From IMG/VR virus record IMGVR_UViG_3300025483_001129, positions 1-21,770 of that record: 21,770 bases of DNA. One strand, given 5' to 3'. Each line of letters begins with the position of its first letter. Position 1 is the first letter of the stretch. This DNA comes from a virus. The notes beneath the pieces are model-generated. The model was not told the origin of the DNA. It saw nothing but the letters and a program-made list of their open reading frames with translations, and did no database searches. Positions 8,757-19,500 of this stretch are shown here, piece after piece. A program made the translations under genes and the position numbers.

Positions 8757-8764
8757 TATTTATA
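8757..8764 (-). promoter_or_regulatory. T4-type late promoter box before the gp10-like gene
   Basis: The minus strand reads TATAAATA in the 32-base gap after the YHYH-hydrolase gene. The surrounding 16 bases (ACCTATAAATAACTAA) are identical to those at the gp8 promoter. It should drive the gp10-like gene and the 1184-residue gene that follows 9 bases later. Confidence 0.8.
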
Positions 8765-8771
8765 GGTGATA

Positions 8772-10493
8772 TCACGAAAGAGTATTTCCATTGCTTTGGA
8801 AATACTCAGTAATTGCAGCAAGGAGACCAACATTGGTATTATGTCCTGCATTACTTGTCAATTGAACAACATGATTGTTCAGGTATGAATATTTGGTTAC
8901 GGTTGAATAATTGAAGTATTGTTGTCCCGAAGACAAAATTCCACCTTCATATCCCTGACTTGTAGCCATCAGGAATGAACTATGTTTGGCAGGAAGGAAG
9001 ATTGCAGAACCTGGTCCTGGAGAGGAAGATCCTGAGTATGGAACTGTATTATCGTTTGTATTATTGATTTGTAAATATTTTCTAGGTCTATACGGAGATG
9101 CTTCAGTATCGTATCCCGCATTTGCATAGTCTGTATGAATATATTCGGGATCACTTGGTTTATAAAATTTACCCTCTCTATATTGTTGTTGATGTATTTG
9201 TGAAATAATACAACATACAATGTCAATTGATGGTTCATCAAGTTCAATATATGCCCTAGCTGCTAGAGCACCACCATTAGAAGATCCTAGGATTCTAATT
9301 CTATTCAATGAAACATTAGCATATGTCTTGATACTCGCAATCAAGTCGGTAAGCATTTCCATATCTGGTGCTAAATGCTCATTCACCACATTCCATTGAT
9401 TTTGAAATCCAGTTGGTGCAATCAAGATGTGGTTTGGCAATACATCAGCAAATGCATCGATAGTTGCAGCACCGTTACCACCTGCTCCATGAAGAAGAAT
9501 ACAAACTGGTCTTACAGTTCCTTCAGGACCTGCAGGGACTCTAATATTTACAGGGTATGTAAATGTCCCTTCGCTCCATGCTTTCGTAATTGTTAGATCC
9601 GTATCATTTGCAATGAAAGTTGGAGTTGCGATAGGACCGCCTGCAGATCTCTGCTCTTTAGTGCTGTTCCCAAAAATATATGGATATACTGGACGATTCT
9701 GCGTATCCAGTGTCATAAAATATGCATAAGTTCCATCAGGATATTCTGGCGTAGCACAGTATCTACCATTATGAATATCGAGAGAACCTAAATTTTCAAC
9801 AAACTCGTAGTCTTGAATATATGTTCCTGCAGGAATATCAGCGTAGAGAGAACCTCTATTTGCAACTGGTGAAGGAAAAGCACGATAAGAACTCTTCATT
9901 CTCACTACAGGAGTCAATCTATTACCTGCATTTTCATATCCAAAAGGACCATACACAGGATATCCATCGTAACAGAAACCAACAATCTTAGAATGACCGT
10001 CAGGATGCCTGAAGTAATCACCATTGTACTCACTACTACTAAAGTATGAGTTGGATGCGATTACTTTAGAACCCCAGCAGTTTGCTAGAAAAGATCCACT
10101 ATGGTAGTGATACTCACCATTCTGCTCTGGATGACCTCCACATGCGTCTACACCATACGATTGCTCATTATATACCGCATTGTACGCAAATCCTGCAGGA
10201 GGTGTTGTAGACGATCCTGGAAGGGGACCAGGAGCAGCAGAAGCATTGAAAAGGGGTACTCCATTTAGAGCAATACCAATATCACCCAAAGTAGTATTTT
10301 GAGGGTTAGAAGTATTTGTTCCTGCTCTCAATGTAAACTGTACATCGACAGATCTAATCTGTACGGTATTTGGATTGCCAGGAAACAATCCTGACCCCAA
10401 AGGAGTGCCATACAGTGCAGGATCAGGTCGTCCATCAGTGACGACCCTTAGCGTTGTACCATCTAGAGTAGCGGTTGTTGCAGATATCGCCAT
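8772..10493 (-). CDS. YHYH domain fused to alpha/beta-hydrolase (putative esterase/depolymerase)
   Basis: The 573-residue protein has an N-terminal YHYH domain (about 13-275): LRVVTDGRPDP, CGGHPEQNGEYHYHSG with His129 and His131, GHSKIVGFCYDGYPVYGP, and EYPDGTYAYF. From about 310 a complete alpha/beta-hydrolase follows. It has HGAGG (335-339, oxyanion region), G-S-S-N-G at 403-407 with nucleophile Ser405, Asp481 in INNTNDNTVPY, and His551 in NAGHNT. The HGxGG and GxSxG layout resembles the polyhydroxybutyrate depolymerase/LpqC/feruloyl-esterase group, so an ester substrate on the host surface or exopolymer is a reasonable inference. The actual substrate is unknown. There is no signal peptide, as expected for a virion component. 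The ATG lies 24 bases after the giant gene, with GAGGA 12 bases upstream. The last codons form a strong hairpin. Confidence 0.88.
   Translation of the reverse strand: MAISATTATLDGTTLRVVTDGRPDPALYGTPLGSGLFPGNPNTVQIRSVDVQFTLRAGTNTSNPQNTTLGDIGIALNGVPLFNASAAPGPLPGSSTTPPAGFAYNAVYNEQSYGVDACGGHPEQNGEYHYHSGSFLANCWGSKVIASNSYFSSSEYNGDYFRHPDGHSKIVGFCYDGYPVYGPFGYENAGNRLTPVVRMKSSYRAFPSPVANRGSLYADIPAGTYIQDYEFVENLGSLDIHNGRYCATPEYPDGTYAYFMTLDTQNRPVYPYIFGNSTKEQRSAGGPIATPTFIANDTDLTITKAWSEGTFTYPVNIRVPAGPEGTVRPVCILLHGAGGNGAATIDAFADVLPNHILIAPTGFQNQWNVVNEHLAPDMEMLTDLIASIKTYANVSLNRIRILGSSNGGALAARAYIELDEPSIDIVCCIISQIHQQQYREGKFYKPSDPEYIHTDYANAGYDTEASPYRPRKYLQINNTNDNTVPYSGSSSPGPGSAIFLPAKHSSFLMATSQGYEGGILSSGQQYFNYSTVTKYSYLNNHVVQLTSNAGHNTNVGLLAAITEYFQSNGNTLS
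8775..9566 (-). other. Alpha/beta-hydrolase domain with complete Ser-Asp-His triad
   Basis: The order of motifs is canonical: strand VCILLHGAGGNG, strand HILIAPTGFQNQW, nucleophile elbow ILGSSNGGALAARAY, strand-Asp LQINNTNDNTVP, and strand-His VVQLTSNAGHN. All triad residues (Ser405, Asp481, His551) are intact, suggesting an active enzyme. The length of about 264 residues fits a single-domain esterase. Confidence 0.82.
8780..8807 (-). terminator. Perfect 11-bp hairpin at the end of the hydrolase gene
   Basis: The arms 8780-8790 and 8797-8807 are perfect inverted repeats with a 6-base loop. On the minus strand the stem ends in CTC followed by only TTT, so it is a weak candidate for a factor-independent terminator. 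It could also protect mRNA 3' ends. It lies inside the last codons (Glu-Tyr-Phe...Thr-Leu) and directly before the late promoter at 8757. Confidence 0.55.
9669..10457 (-). other. Intact YHYH domain
   Basis: Residues about 13-275 contain the signature EYHYH, a Cys/His-rich lead-in (DACGGHPEQNG), DGHSKIVGFCYDGYPVYG and NGRYCATPEYPDGTYAYF. The conserved His and Cys residues suggest metal binding or a structural core; the family function is unknown. It is a paralogue of the split domain at 5884-7128. Confidence 0.85.
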
Positions 10494-10514
10494 TTCAGAA
10501 TATCGTCCTCGTTA

Positions 10515-10521
10515 TATTTAG
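10515..10521 (-). promoter_or_regulatory. Possible variant late promoter before the YHYH-hydrolase gene
   Basis: The minus strand reads ACCTAAATATAACGAGG across the stop codon of the giant gene. CTAAATA resembles the late box and keeps the ACCTA start of the two good promoters, but it lacks the exact TATAAATA. The position, 21 bases before the ATG, is suitable. It could be chance, in which case the hydrolase is read through from the giant gene. Confidence 0.4.
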
Positions 10522-13500
10522 GTCGTACTAGAAGACCAGATACCAGTTGTGGTGTATCCCGAAAGGTTGTATGCAGTAGATGGGGGAACAGTCGGGAGTT
10601 CCTCAATTGCCGTAGCACCAGAAGTTACTCCAGGAATACCGCCACCAGAGGTTGTACCGCCCGTGGTAGTGGTTGTATTATCTTGGACACCCAATTGCTC
10701 AGGTGTTTCCGTAACAGCACCGCTACCAACTCCACCAGCACCAAACGTATCAATAATTGGAGTTGGTGTACCATCTTCAGGATATTGTAGCAGATCTGGT
10801 GTAGTCCAATCATCAGGAACACTAGATTCTGCGACAACCACAGGATACTTATAACCAGAACCTCTGTTTGTAAGTTCCACACGTTCAACTCCAACCAATG
10901 CTTTGATGTTTGCATCGTAACCGCTGATTGAGTCAACACGAACTAATGGGCGTGTAGTAAATCCAGATCCGCCAGAGGTTACTCTTGCTTCTCTGATTGT
11001 ACCTTTAGTGACCGCAGCAGTTGCTGAAGCGTCCTTACCAAAGACTGATCCGAGGTAATCGAAGGTGATGAGAGAGTTAGACGATTCGATAACTGCGACA
11101 TCTCGATCGCTAGTCTCGCCCTGAATGTCAATTGCATCGCCAGGTTCAATTGGTGGGATAACATTCTCGGCATCAACGTCTGCTTCAGAACCCACGTACG
11201 AGAACGCCACGAATGTGGATCCTACGCGAGGAACTTCTGCGAAGATGATTCTAGAACCAACCAAGTTGAATGCAACACCAGGTTCCTGAATAACACCATT
11301 GAGTGATACGATAATGTTATTCTCTGGTCGTACAACTGCAGATTGGACACCATCAGTCAGTGTCAGTGAGTAGAATGTACCGCTGCGACGTAAGTTGAAA
11401 GACTGACGCAAAGAGTCAAACTCGAACGAAATATCATCCAGTTGTCTGAGTTTACCGAAGTATACACCCACGAACGATGCACCAACTTCAGGAGCTTCGT
11501 TGAACTGGATGTTATCTGAGAATGCTGTATAAGCATCTCCAGAACCAGGAGGTTGAAGAATACCATTGATGAAGATCATCATGTGACCTTCGGGATCTGG
11601 GAAGTATGGAGTACCGTTCGCGGTAGTGAGTTTGTAGGTAGTCTGAGTACCATCGAAACCACGGAATGAACGCTTGACTCTTGCTTTCAGATCAATAACA
11701 GTTTGAACTTGTGCTCTATAACCTGCGCGTGCCTTGAGGGTTTCACGAGCAGTCCATGATCCACGGATATCTTCAATAAAGACTCTCTTAGAGGTGCCGA
11801 CAGTCTTGATATCAACAACCTTAGCAGCAGCATTACCTGTTGATACGACTGAAGTTTGAATGACTGCGTAACCAACAGGGAACTCACCATCAATAGCACC
11901 ATAGTAAGCAATGCCTTCACCATTGTTGAAAGTTCCGAGATATGGTTGTGCGTAGATAAAGTTATTACCCAGATCAACCTCAGTGATAATTGCGCGTCTG
12001 GAAGGATCTTTTGTACCACCCGTGACGCCATACAGAATACCACCTTGCTCAAAGACATTCAGATTACCCTGAACCTGTACGCCATAACGTACATAACCAT
12101 CAGAGACGATTCTTTCACCAACGTTGAGTTCGAGACCTGCGAACTGGTTGATGTCAAGGTACTGGCGAGAGTTTTCTGGATAAACAACACTGGTAGTCTC
12201 GAAAGGTCCAAGAAGACTTTCTGTGTCTACTGTTAGTTTACCACCAGTGTTACCAAGGACTGCTGCGTCAGACTTGATGAAGGTTGTTGTGGTCGCAGTT
12301 TCGCCACTAGTGTAACCCTTGAATGGTACGCCAGTAACAAAGTCACCTTTCAAACTAATAACATGAAGTCTCTTCTCGATAGCATCTACAGTTGCGAAAG
12401 CACCTTCATTGGATTGCAGAATATCTGCAGTCGCCCAAGCACCACCCGTGACATCAATGTCCAGATAGTTGAAGTTCTCATCCGCCCAGAAGGCGTAAAT
12501 AGTTCCTGTGACTGCAAGATCACCTTGCTTGTTACAGGTATCGTTTAGGACGAAAGGACCATCAGTGATTCCACTTACGGTCATTCTCAAGTATTCCTTG
12601 ACAACATAACCTTCATTGACATTGTATCCTCTAATTTCAGAGTTCGAGTCGCTAAGAAGACCGTAGATAAACGAAGACTGTTGAATTTCGCCACCGAATG
12701 GGATAGGAACAGTTCTAGTACCAAACGTCTTAGGCGTAAGAATAATATTATTTTTAGTTTGTAATCCAGTATAGAAGGTACTATCGACCAATTGCGACTC
12801 ATATAATCCGACCAGATAATTGACTACTGCCTGAGCATTTGCTGTAGTATACTCTGCTCCAAGAGTTGCGTCAGTATAAGACAGGAACGTTCCAATTGGT
12901 GAAGGTGATACCAACGTCTGTGCAAGAGCAGCATTCATGTACTGCTTCATTTCATTTAGAATATAAGTTCTAATATTCAGAGCATTGTCAGGGAAGAATG
13001 ATGTACCACTTTGTGCGGCATAAACATCCAAGTTACCTTGATTGAGTTTTGCACCCCACATGTAGACGCCAGATGTACCATCGCCTGCAGTATTTGTAGA
13101 ACCGTTAGATGTACCATAAGAAGAAACATTCAGAGAAGAAACACCGAATGGAACATCGATTGTGATGAATGCTCTATACCAACCATCACCTTGTGGGAAG
13201 ACGCCTGTAGCAACAGGGGTAATACCAGATTGGTTGACCGAGAAAGAGTTACCGTTAGTCAGATCAATCGTGAAGAACACATAGTTGGTTGCATTCCAAT
13301 CAATACGAAGTCTTGCTCTGTCATATCCACCTTCCTTGAAGAAGATTGAGTATGTATATCTCTGAGTGGAGACGTTTACACCAGAGTCATATGATTCTGT
13401 GTCACTATCAAAGGAGACGTTATCACGGTCAAATGTGGTATATGCAGTTAGAACATAACTTCTACTCAGTGCCTTGTCATTAGCATTATTTGCAGGAATT

Positions 13501-16500
13501 ACAAGATCTGCTGTTGTAGTTGCATCAGGTGCTGTAGCGGAATTGATAGTGACAGTGATATCACTAGAACCATTACTTGACCATCCACCACCAGATACAT
13601 CCTCAGTTTGAAGAGCAGGAATCAGGTTTACACCTGCAACCAGATCAGTTGTAATTTGCAATGCTCTCAGACTTGCAAGTGTTTGAGTATTGTTGATTTC
13701 TGTATTAGCAGGAAGAGTAGAGATATCAGTAATTACGATATCGTGAATGACATCATCTGCAACTTGGTTGATGAAATCTTCATACTCTGTACCCCAGATA
13801 CCTGCACCCCACTGGTTAGTGACATCTTGTTCAATCTCAGTTTGATAGTAGTTCTTATTGAACAGCATGATTTGAGCAGCACTTCTGGATGGATCACCAC
13901 CAGGTGCAAGGGTATTGATCATCGAAGTGAACAAGTTGTCAATAGTAGATTGAACATTTGCACAATCTGATGCACTATAATTACCACCTGCGCCAGAGGA
14001 ATCATGTGTAATTGTAGTATCACTAAATGCAACTCTGTTAGTAAACTGAGCAACGTAATAGTCACCACCAAGTGCAATACTATTTGCAGTCTGCAGTAAG
14101 TTTGCTACTGCTTTCTTAGCAAGGAATTGTACTTGCTCAAATGCATATAATGTACTGGTTAGTTGATCTTCTACATGCAGAATCTGCAGATTAGAGTCTA
14201 GGTAGGATTCAACTGCTCGTAAAGAACTATTGTTACCACCCGTCAAAAGGTCTGCAATTACACCTTCTAAGATCAGACCAGCGTCACGGATACACTTGTT
14301 TCTGCCATCAACACTACCACCTGGATATTGGAATGACTGATACTGAGCACCGTTAGAAAGTTCGTAGAAGAATTCTTCTTCCATCAAACTAATTGCTTCT
14401 TCTGTGATGTACTGTTTGTTGAACTTGATAAGATCTGCAGCATCCTTATAACGATCACTCACAGGAGATATGATCGTGTTCATTGTAGTAATCAAGTTGT
14501 CAATAGCAGTCTTGACGTTTGCACAGTTGCCAGCGTCGTTAGTAATGCCAAGGTCAGATACGATTACCGAGTCAGTATATATTGCTGCTGCTTCAAGATC
14601 GCCAGTAATAGCAAGTTTTGCCATCGCACCAAGTTGCTCATGAGCAAACAATGATGCATAAAGTTGTAAGCGAACATGCTGGATCTCATCGTTCTGTCCA
14701 AGATAGAACTTAGCAGCCTCTACAGAATATCTGTTACCGCCAAACTTCAAGTCTTTGATGATTGCTTGCAGGATAAGTGCAAGGTCAGTTTTACAGCGAG
14801 TTGTTCCAGCGCCACTACCATCAGTGTTTCTAGGCATCTCTAATGCCAATGATGGATAGCGGTCGAGCATCAAACCAGCAGTTTCATCGATAATTGCTTC
14901 TGAATTGATTTGAATCAGATCTGCAGCATCAATAAATCTGTACTGAGCATCAGCATAGATTTCATTGACATAGAACTTATCATTAGTAGCATCGTTGAAT
15001 CTGACCGTAAGTGGATCGCCACGATATGCATAAACTTCACCGCCTGCCCATGGGAACAGAGGAGATGTTTTCGTTACGGTAGCAAGATGATCAACTGCTG
15101 TTGCATTAGCATCAATTGCAAGTTCTGCAGCAGAGACATATGCTTGATCCAGAGTGGTTGTAATGATTGCGATCAAGTTGTCCATTGCAGTAGCAACATC
15201 AGCACAATATGGTGATGAAGGATCAACAGTAATAGTTGAATCAATGGTTTGAGTCAGACCATGGTCACCTTGAATGGTAACAGTGGTACTTCTCATAACT
15301 TCTTTGGCAATAGTATTTGCCATGTCGATTGCCCAAACAGTCTCTGCTTCTTCACCCACAATGTGATTGAGAGTAATTGGAGTTACGCTACGGTTGACAT
15401 ATTGTGCAGCAGCGTCCCAAATATAAGCGTTACCACCGTTTCTAACATCTTTCAGTAGAGCACCTACAATCAGTTTAGTGTCAAGGGTACACTGTTGATG
15501 ATTAGGATGCGTTCTAGTTACTTGAGTAATTGATGATGGATATGTTGCAGCATCATTACCGTCAGGATCCATGATGGTATCAGTGACAATTGCCATCAAG
15601 TTATCAATAGCGGTTTCTATGTCAGTACAACCACCAAATACACCAGTGATAGTGGTGTCAGTAGTTTGCGTCAGACCATGCGAACCTTGAATTGTGACGG
15701 CAGTGTTGTTGATAACCTGCTTTGCAACATCTCTTGCAGAATTGAATACGCTTACTGAATCTGCTTCATTGCCAGTCAGGTGCTGAATTACAGTACCGTT
15801 TGTATACAGATCTGCAGCATCCCAAGTTTTGGAGTTGAATCCATACTTCAAGTTATAAGCAATATTGCGAATAGCATCCTTTACATCATCGATGCAGTCT
15901 TGAGCAGTAGTACCACCTGGAGGGGTGGGTCCAATTCTTTCATAACCTTCATTAGCGATAAAATCAAGGTTTGCAAGAATGAGATCATGTGAATCTGCAC
16001 CACGATCACTATCAACTGGAGCAGGGACATGCAAGCGTGGGAAGTTGCGATCCATGCGATAAACTGCTTCAGCAGCAATCAGATCGATATTTGCCTCAAC
16101 TTGATTAGCGGCATCGTAATATCTAAATGCAATGGCAGAGTTTACAAACTCGTCGCCAGCAGTCCAAGTTGGAACACCAGACCAATCGTAGGTAGTGGTA
16201 GTGTCATACTCTTGCTCCATATGAAGAAGAAGTTTGATACCAGCAACACCCTGATAGATACCTGCCAAAGGAGTGAAGTTTGCACTGTATGCCTGATCCG
16301 TACGGATCATGACTTCATCAATGTATCCAGTGAAGTAGTTGCTTGTCAAAGCACCACCAACTGCAACACCCTTAGCGGGGTAGGAGTTTGCATCTGTACC
16401 ATTACCACGGTTGACGCCATCTAGGAACAGAGCACCGTTACCGCTAGTTCTGCTATATGCAATATGATACCAAGAACCAGCAGAAAGAACTGCAGTACCA

Positions 16501-19500
16501 GAGTTTGCAACCACAGCACCATTTACTTCGACAGTAATAATACCGTTGTTCAGATACATTCTAACAGCGACATCAGGATCAGATGCACGCATGTCAAGGA
16601 AAGTTGCTTCTCCAGTTACAGCAGCTGCTTCTGGATAGATGTAACATTCAATTGTAAATGCGTTAGTTCCGAAAGCAAATTCACTGCTAGATGGAATTGT
16701 CAGATTATCACCAACAGTGCCATCAACATAAAGAGATGCTCCACCAAATTTCTTTTCTGTAGTAGATAGAGCAGCGTCACCATTGAAAGTAGCAGTATGG
16801 ATTTCTCCACCAGCACTATCACCACGACTGGTCTTACCAAGATAGATGATACTTTGTCCAGAATTATAACCTAAAACTTCCGCTTTAGCATTCTCACTTC
16901 TGATAATTTGACCTGCACTGAAGAAACCATCACCTTGGAAGTTCCTGATTGCAAGTTGTCTTACTTCTGCAGTTTCATTTGCAAACAGTTCACCAGAGTT
17001 ATTACCATAATTGAAGGTATAGTTGCGAACAAACTCAGTTTCTTGGATTGTACCAGACTCATTACTATACACAATCGTGTAATTGTTTACACTTTCCCCA
17101 GTTGGGAAGTTAGAATCAAATGAGACTAGGTTTGTTTCAAAGTCATTGATCTGAATTTGAGAATCTGCAATATTATCGAGAACAACGTTTGGATACGTTG
17201 CGTTAGAGATTCTGTTGAACAGAAGACCAAAGAATGTAGAACCTTCAGAAATAATAACTCTTGGAATTGCTTCACCACTTACATCATCCGTATAATTGAA
17301 TGCTCTAGTGATAAATGTGACAACGCCAGACTTGAGACCAACGATAATATTATACTGCTCAATTTCAAGCAGACCTGGAGTAGACTGATAAGTACCAGTC
17401 GTCTTGGACACTGCCAGTTCTTGAGTAACCTCAACGTCGGTACTATAAACAGGACCATTTTCCTGCTGCTGTGCAGGTGCAGTACCAGACTGACCACGTT
17501 GCACTTCAATAGTTAGCGACTCTGAAGTTGGGTTTTGTACTGCAGTGACAGAGATGATCTCAGCACCAAACTGATATTGACTACCAACTTCAAACGTTCC
17601 TGCAGGAGGTGGACTAGGAACAGTGCTGGAAGAACCATAAGATACCACTTCAAAAGTAGTAGTACCAGTACCAATAGTATATCTTAGTTTTGCAATAGGA
17701 GATTGCTGACCAACCGAGAGGTTGATTTCTTCAATTTTTGCTTTTTCGCCCTGGAAGTTGACAATCTCTTCACCAAACTGATAAAGATAATCATTAGAGT
17801 TTGTAGCGTCCTTGATAGTTGTTACAGAATCAAGAATACCAAGGAATCCTGTAGAAGATACAGACATGGTTTCACCAAGGTCATATCCATCAACAGCAGC
17901 AGTAGATTCTTGCAAACCACCAGTTGTGGTCAAAGGTGTACCCGCCTGACCATTGAAGATGACATCAATATCATTACCAGATGTCCTGATAACAGTTCCT
18001 CTCCAATTAGAGGTCAAACCAAAGATTGTTTGTCCTAAAGTTGGGAAGATGCCAGATACGCTACTGAAGGAGAATTTGTAAACACTGACGAAATCAATTT
18101 CAACATTTGCATATTGAACCATTGCATTAGGTTGTGGTGGTTCAGAGAAGACAATGCTATTACCCTGAATGTTGAATGCATCGCCTGGGTTTTGAACAAC
18201 ACCGTTGAGAACAACCATCAACTGGTTAGATGCAGCAGATACCGCTTCCTGGTTTACACTAATTGGGAACGAGATACGCTCACCATCAAACAGTTCAGAA
18301 ATATCATCCAAACGCTGAACAATAGAAGTTAGAATGTTCTCCGAAGAAGTCAATCTTCTCTGTCGGAACAGAACTTCACTATTATTATACTGAGTGTAAA
18401 TTGGTTCAACTAGAGCAAAGTTCTGAATATTAGGAACAATTGCAGCATCAGATAGGTTTACAGACTTAGTTAGTTCAAAGTCTGTAATACGATTCTGGAT
18501 AAGTGCTTTATCAGTAAGATTCAATTCACCAAAGAGTTTGAATCCTGCAGGGTGGCAGTTAGTAGTAACAAGTTCTCTCCAGTTCTCAATTGAGACAGAA
18601 GACTGAACAACGTATGAGAAAGACTGATAGAAGTAAGAATCTTGTACTTTCTGAATAATTTCGGATAGTTTACCAACATCATCGATAAACTGACCAGTAG
18701 TTTTAGTGATCGAGTCAATATCAAGAACACCACGAGCAATTGCTAAGTCAGCAATGACACCAGAAGACTTGGAGATCTTACCAGTGACTTTCTCACCGAG
18801 TTCAAAGACTCCTGTGTAATCAACCAGTTTGAGCAGTCTGGGACCGACCAACCAACCATCGTTCTCGGAAACATAACCGATTGCAGTTGGGGTATTTACA
18901 TTTTCGCCCTGATAGATTTCTTCACCTGCAAGGAACTCGCCAGTACCCACGTTAGCAGTTGCAGCACCACCAAAGGATGCAGTAAGAAGAATTTGACGAC
19001 CAGCACCAGCGTTCACGAAGGAAATTGAGTCACCCAGTTCTGCATTAGTCTCGGTAATAGCAATTTTGAGTTGATCCTCTTCTAGTGAGTTTGCAGTACC
19101 AGAAATTGCATAATAAGTCGTAGTAGAGTTTAGTGTACCGACTGCACCAGCAGCGATTGGGAATGCACCATCAACTCCACCATCAGCTTCGGTTTGAAGT
19201 TGTACTTCAGATCCGCTGACAATACCATGAGGATACGAGAACTGCAGCAGACCCAAGTCAAGGTTGACAACATAATTGAAAGATGACTTCAAAGAAACAT
19301 CTGGTTCGGAAGAATATCCAGCACCAGGATCTTTGACAATAATCTTATCAATACGACCGTTCTTGATTGATGCCTCAGCAATAGCACCAGATCCACCACC
19401 ACCTTCAATAACTACAGTAGGTGGTTGAGAATATCCAGAACCAGGATCGGTGACAGTGATGTCACGCAAGATACTAGTATTGATCAACTGAGCGTTGATT

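Noticed and set aside
8969-9247. Minus-strand frame of 92 residues within the hydrolase region
   Set aside because: It is out of frame inside the intact hydrolase domain, which keeps all its catalytic motifs. It is a shadow.
10530-10575. Inverted repeat GATAC/GTATC near the giant gene's end
   Set aside because: It is five base pairs around a 10-base loop with no T-run, which is too weak to call.
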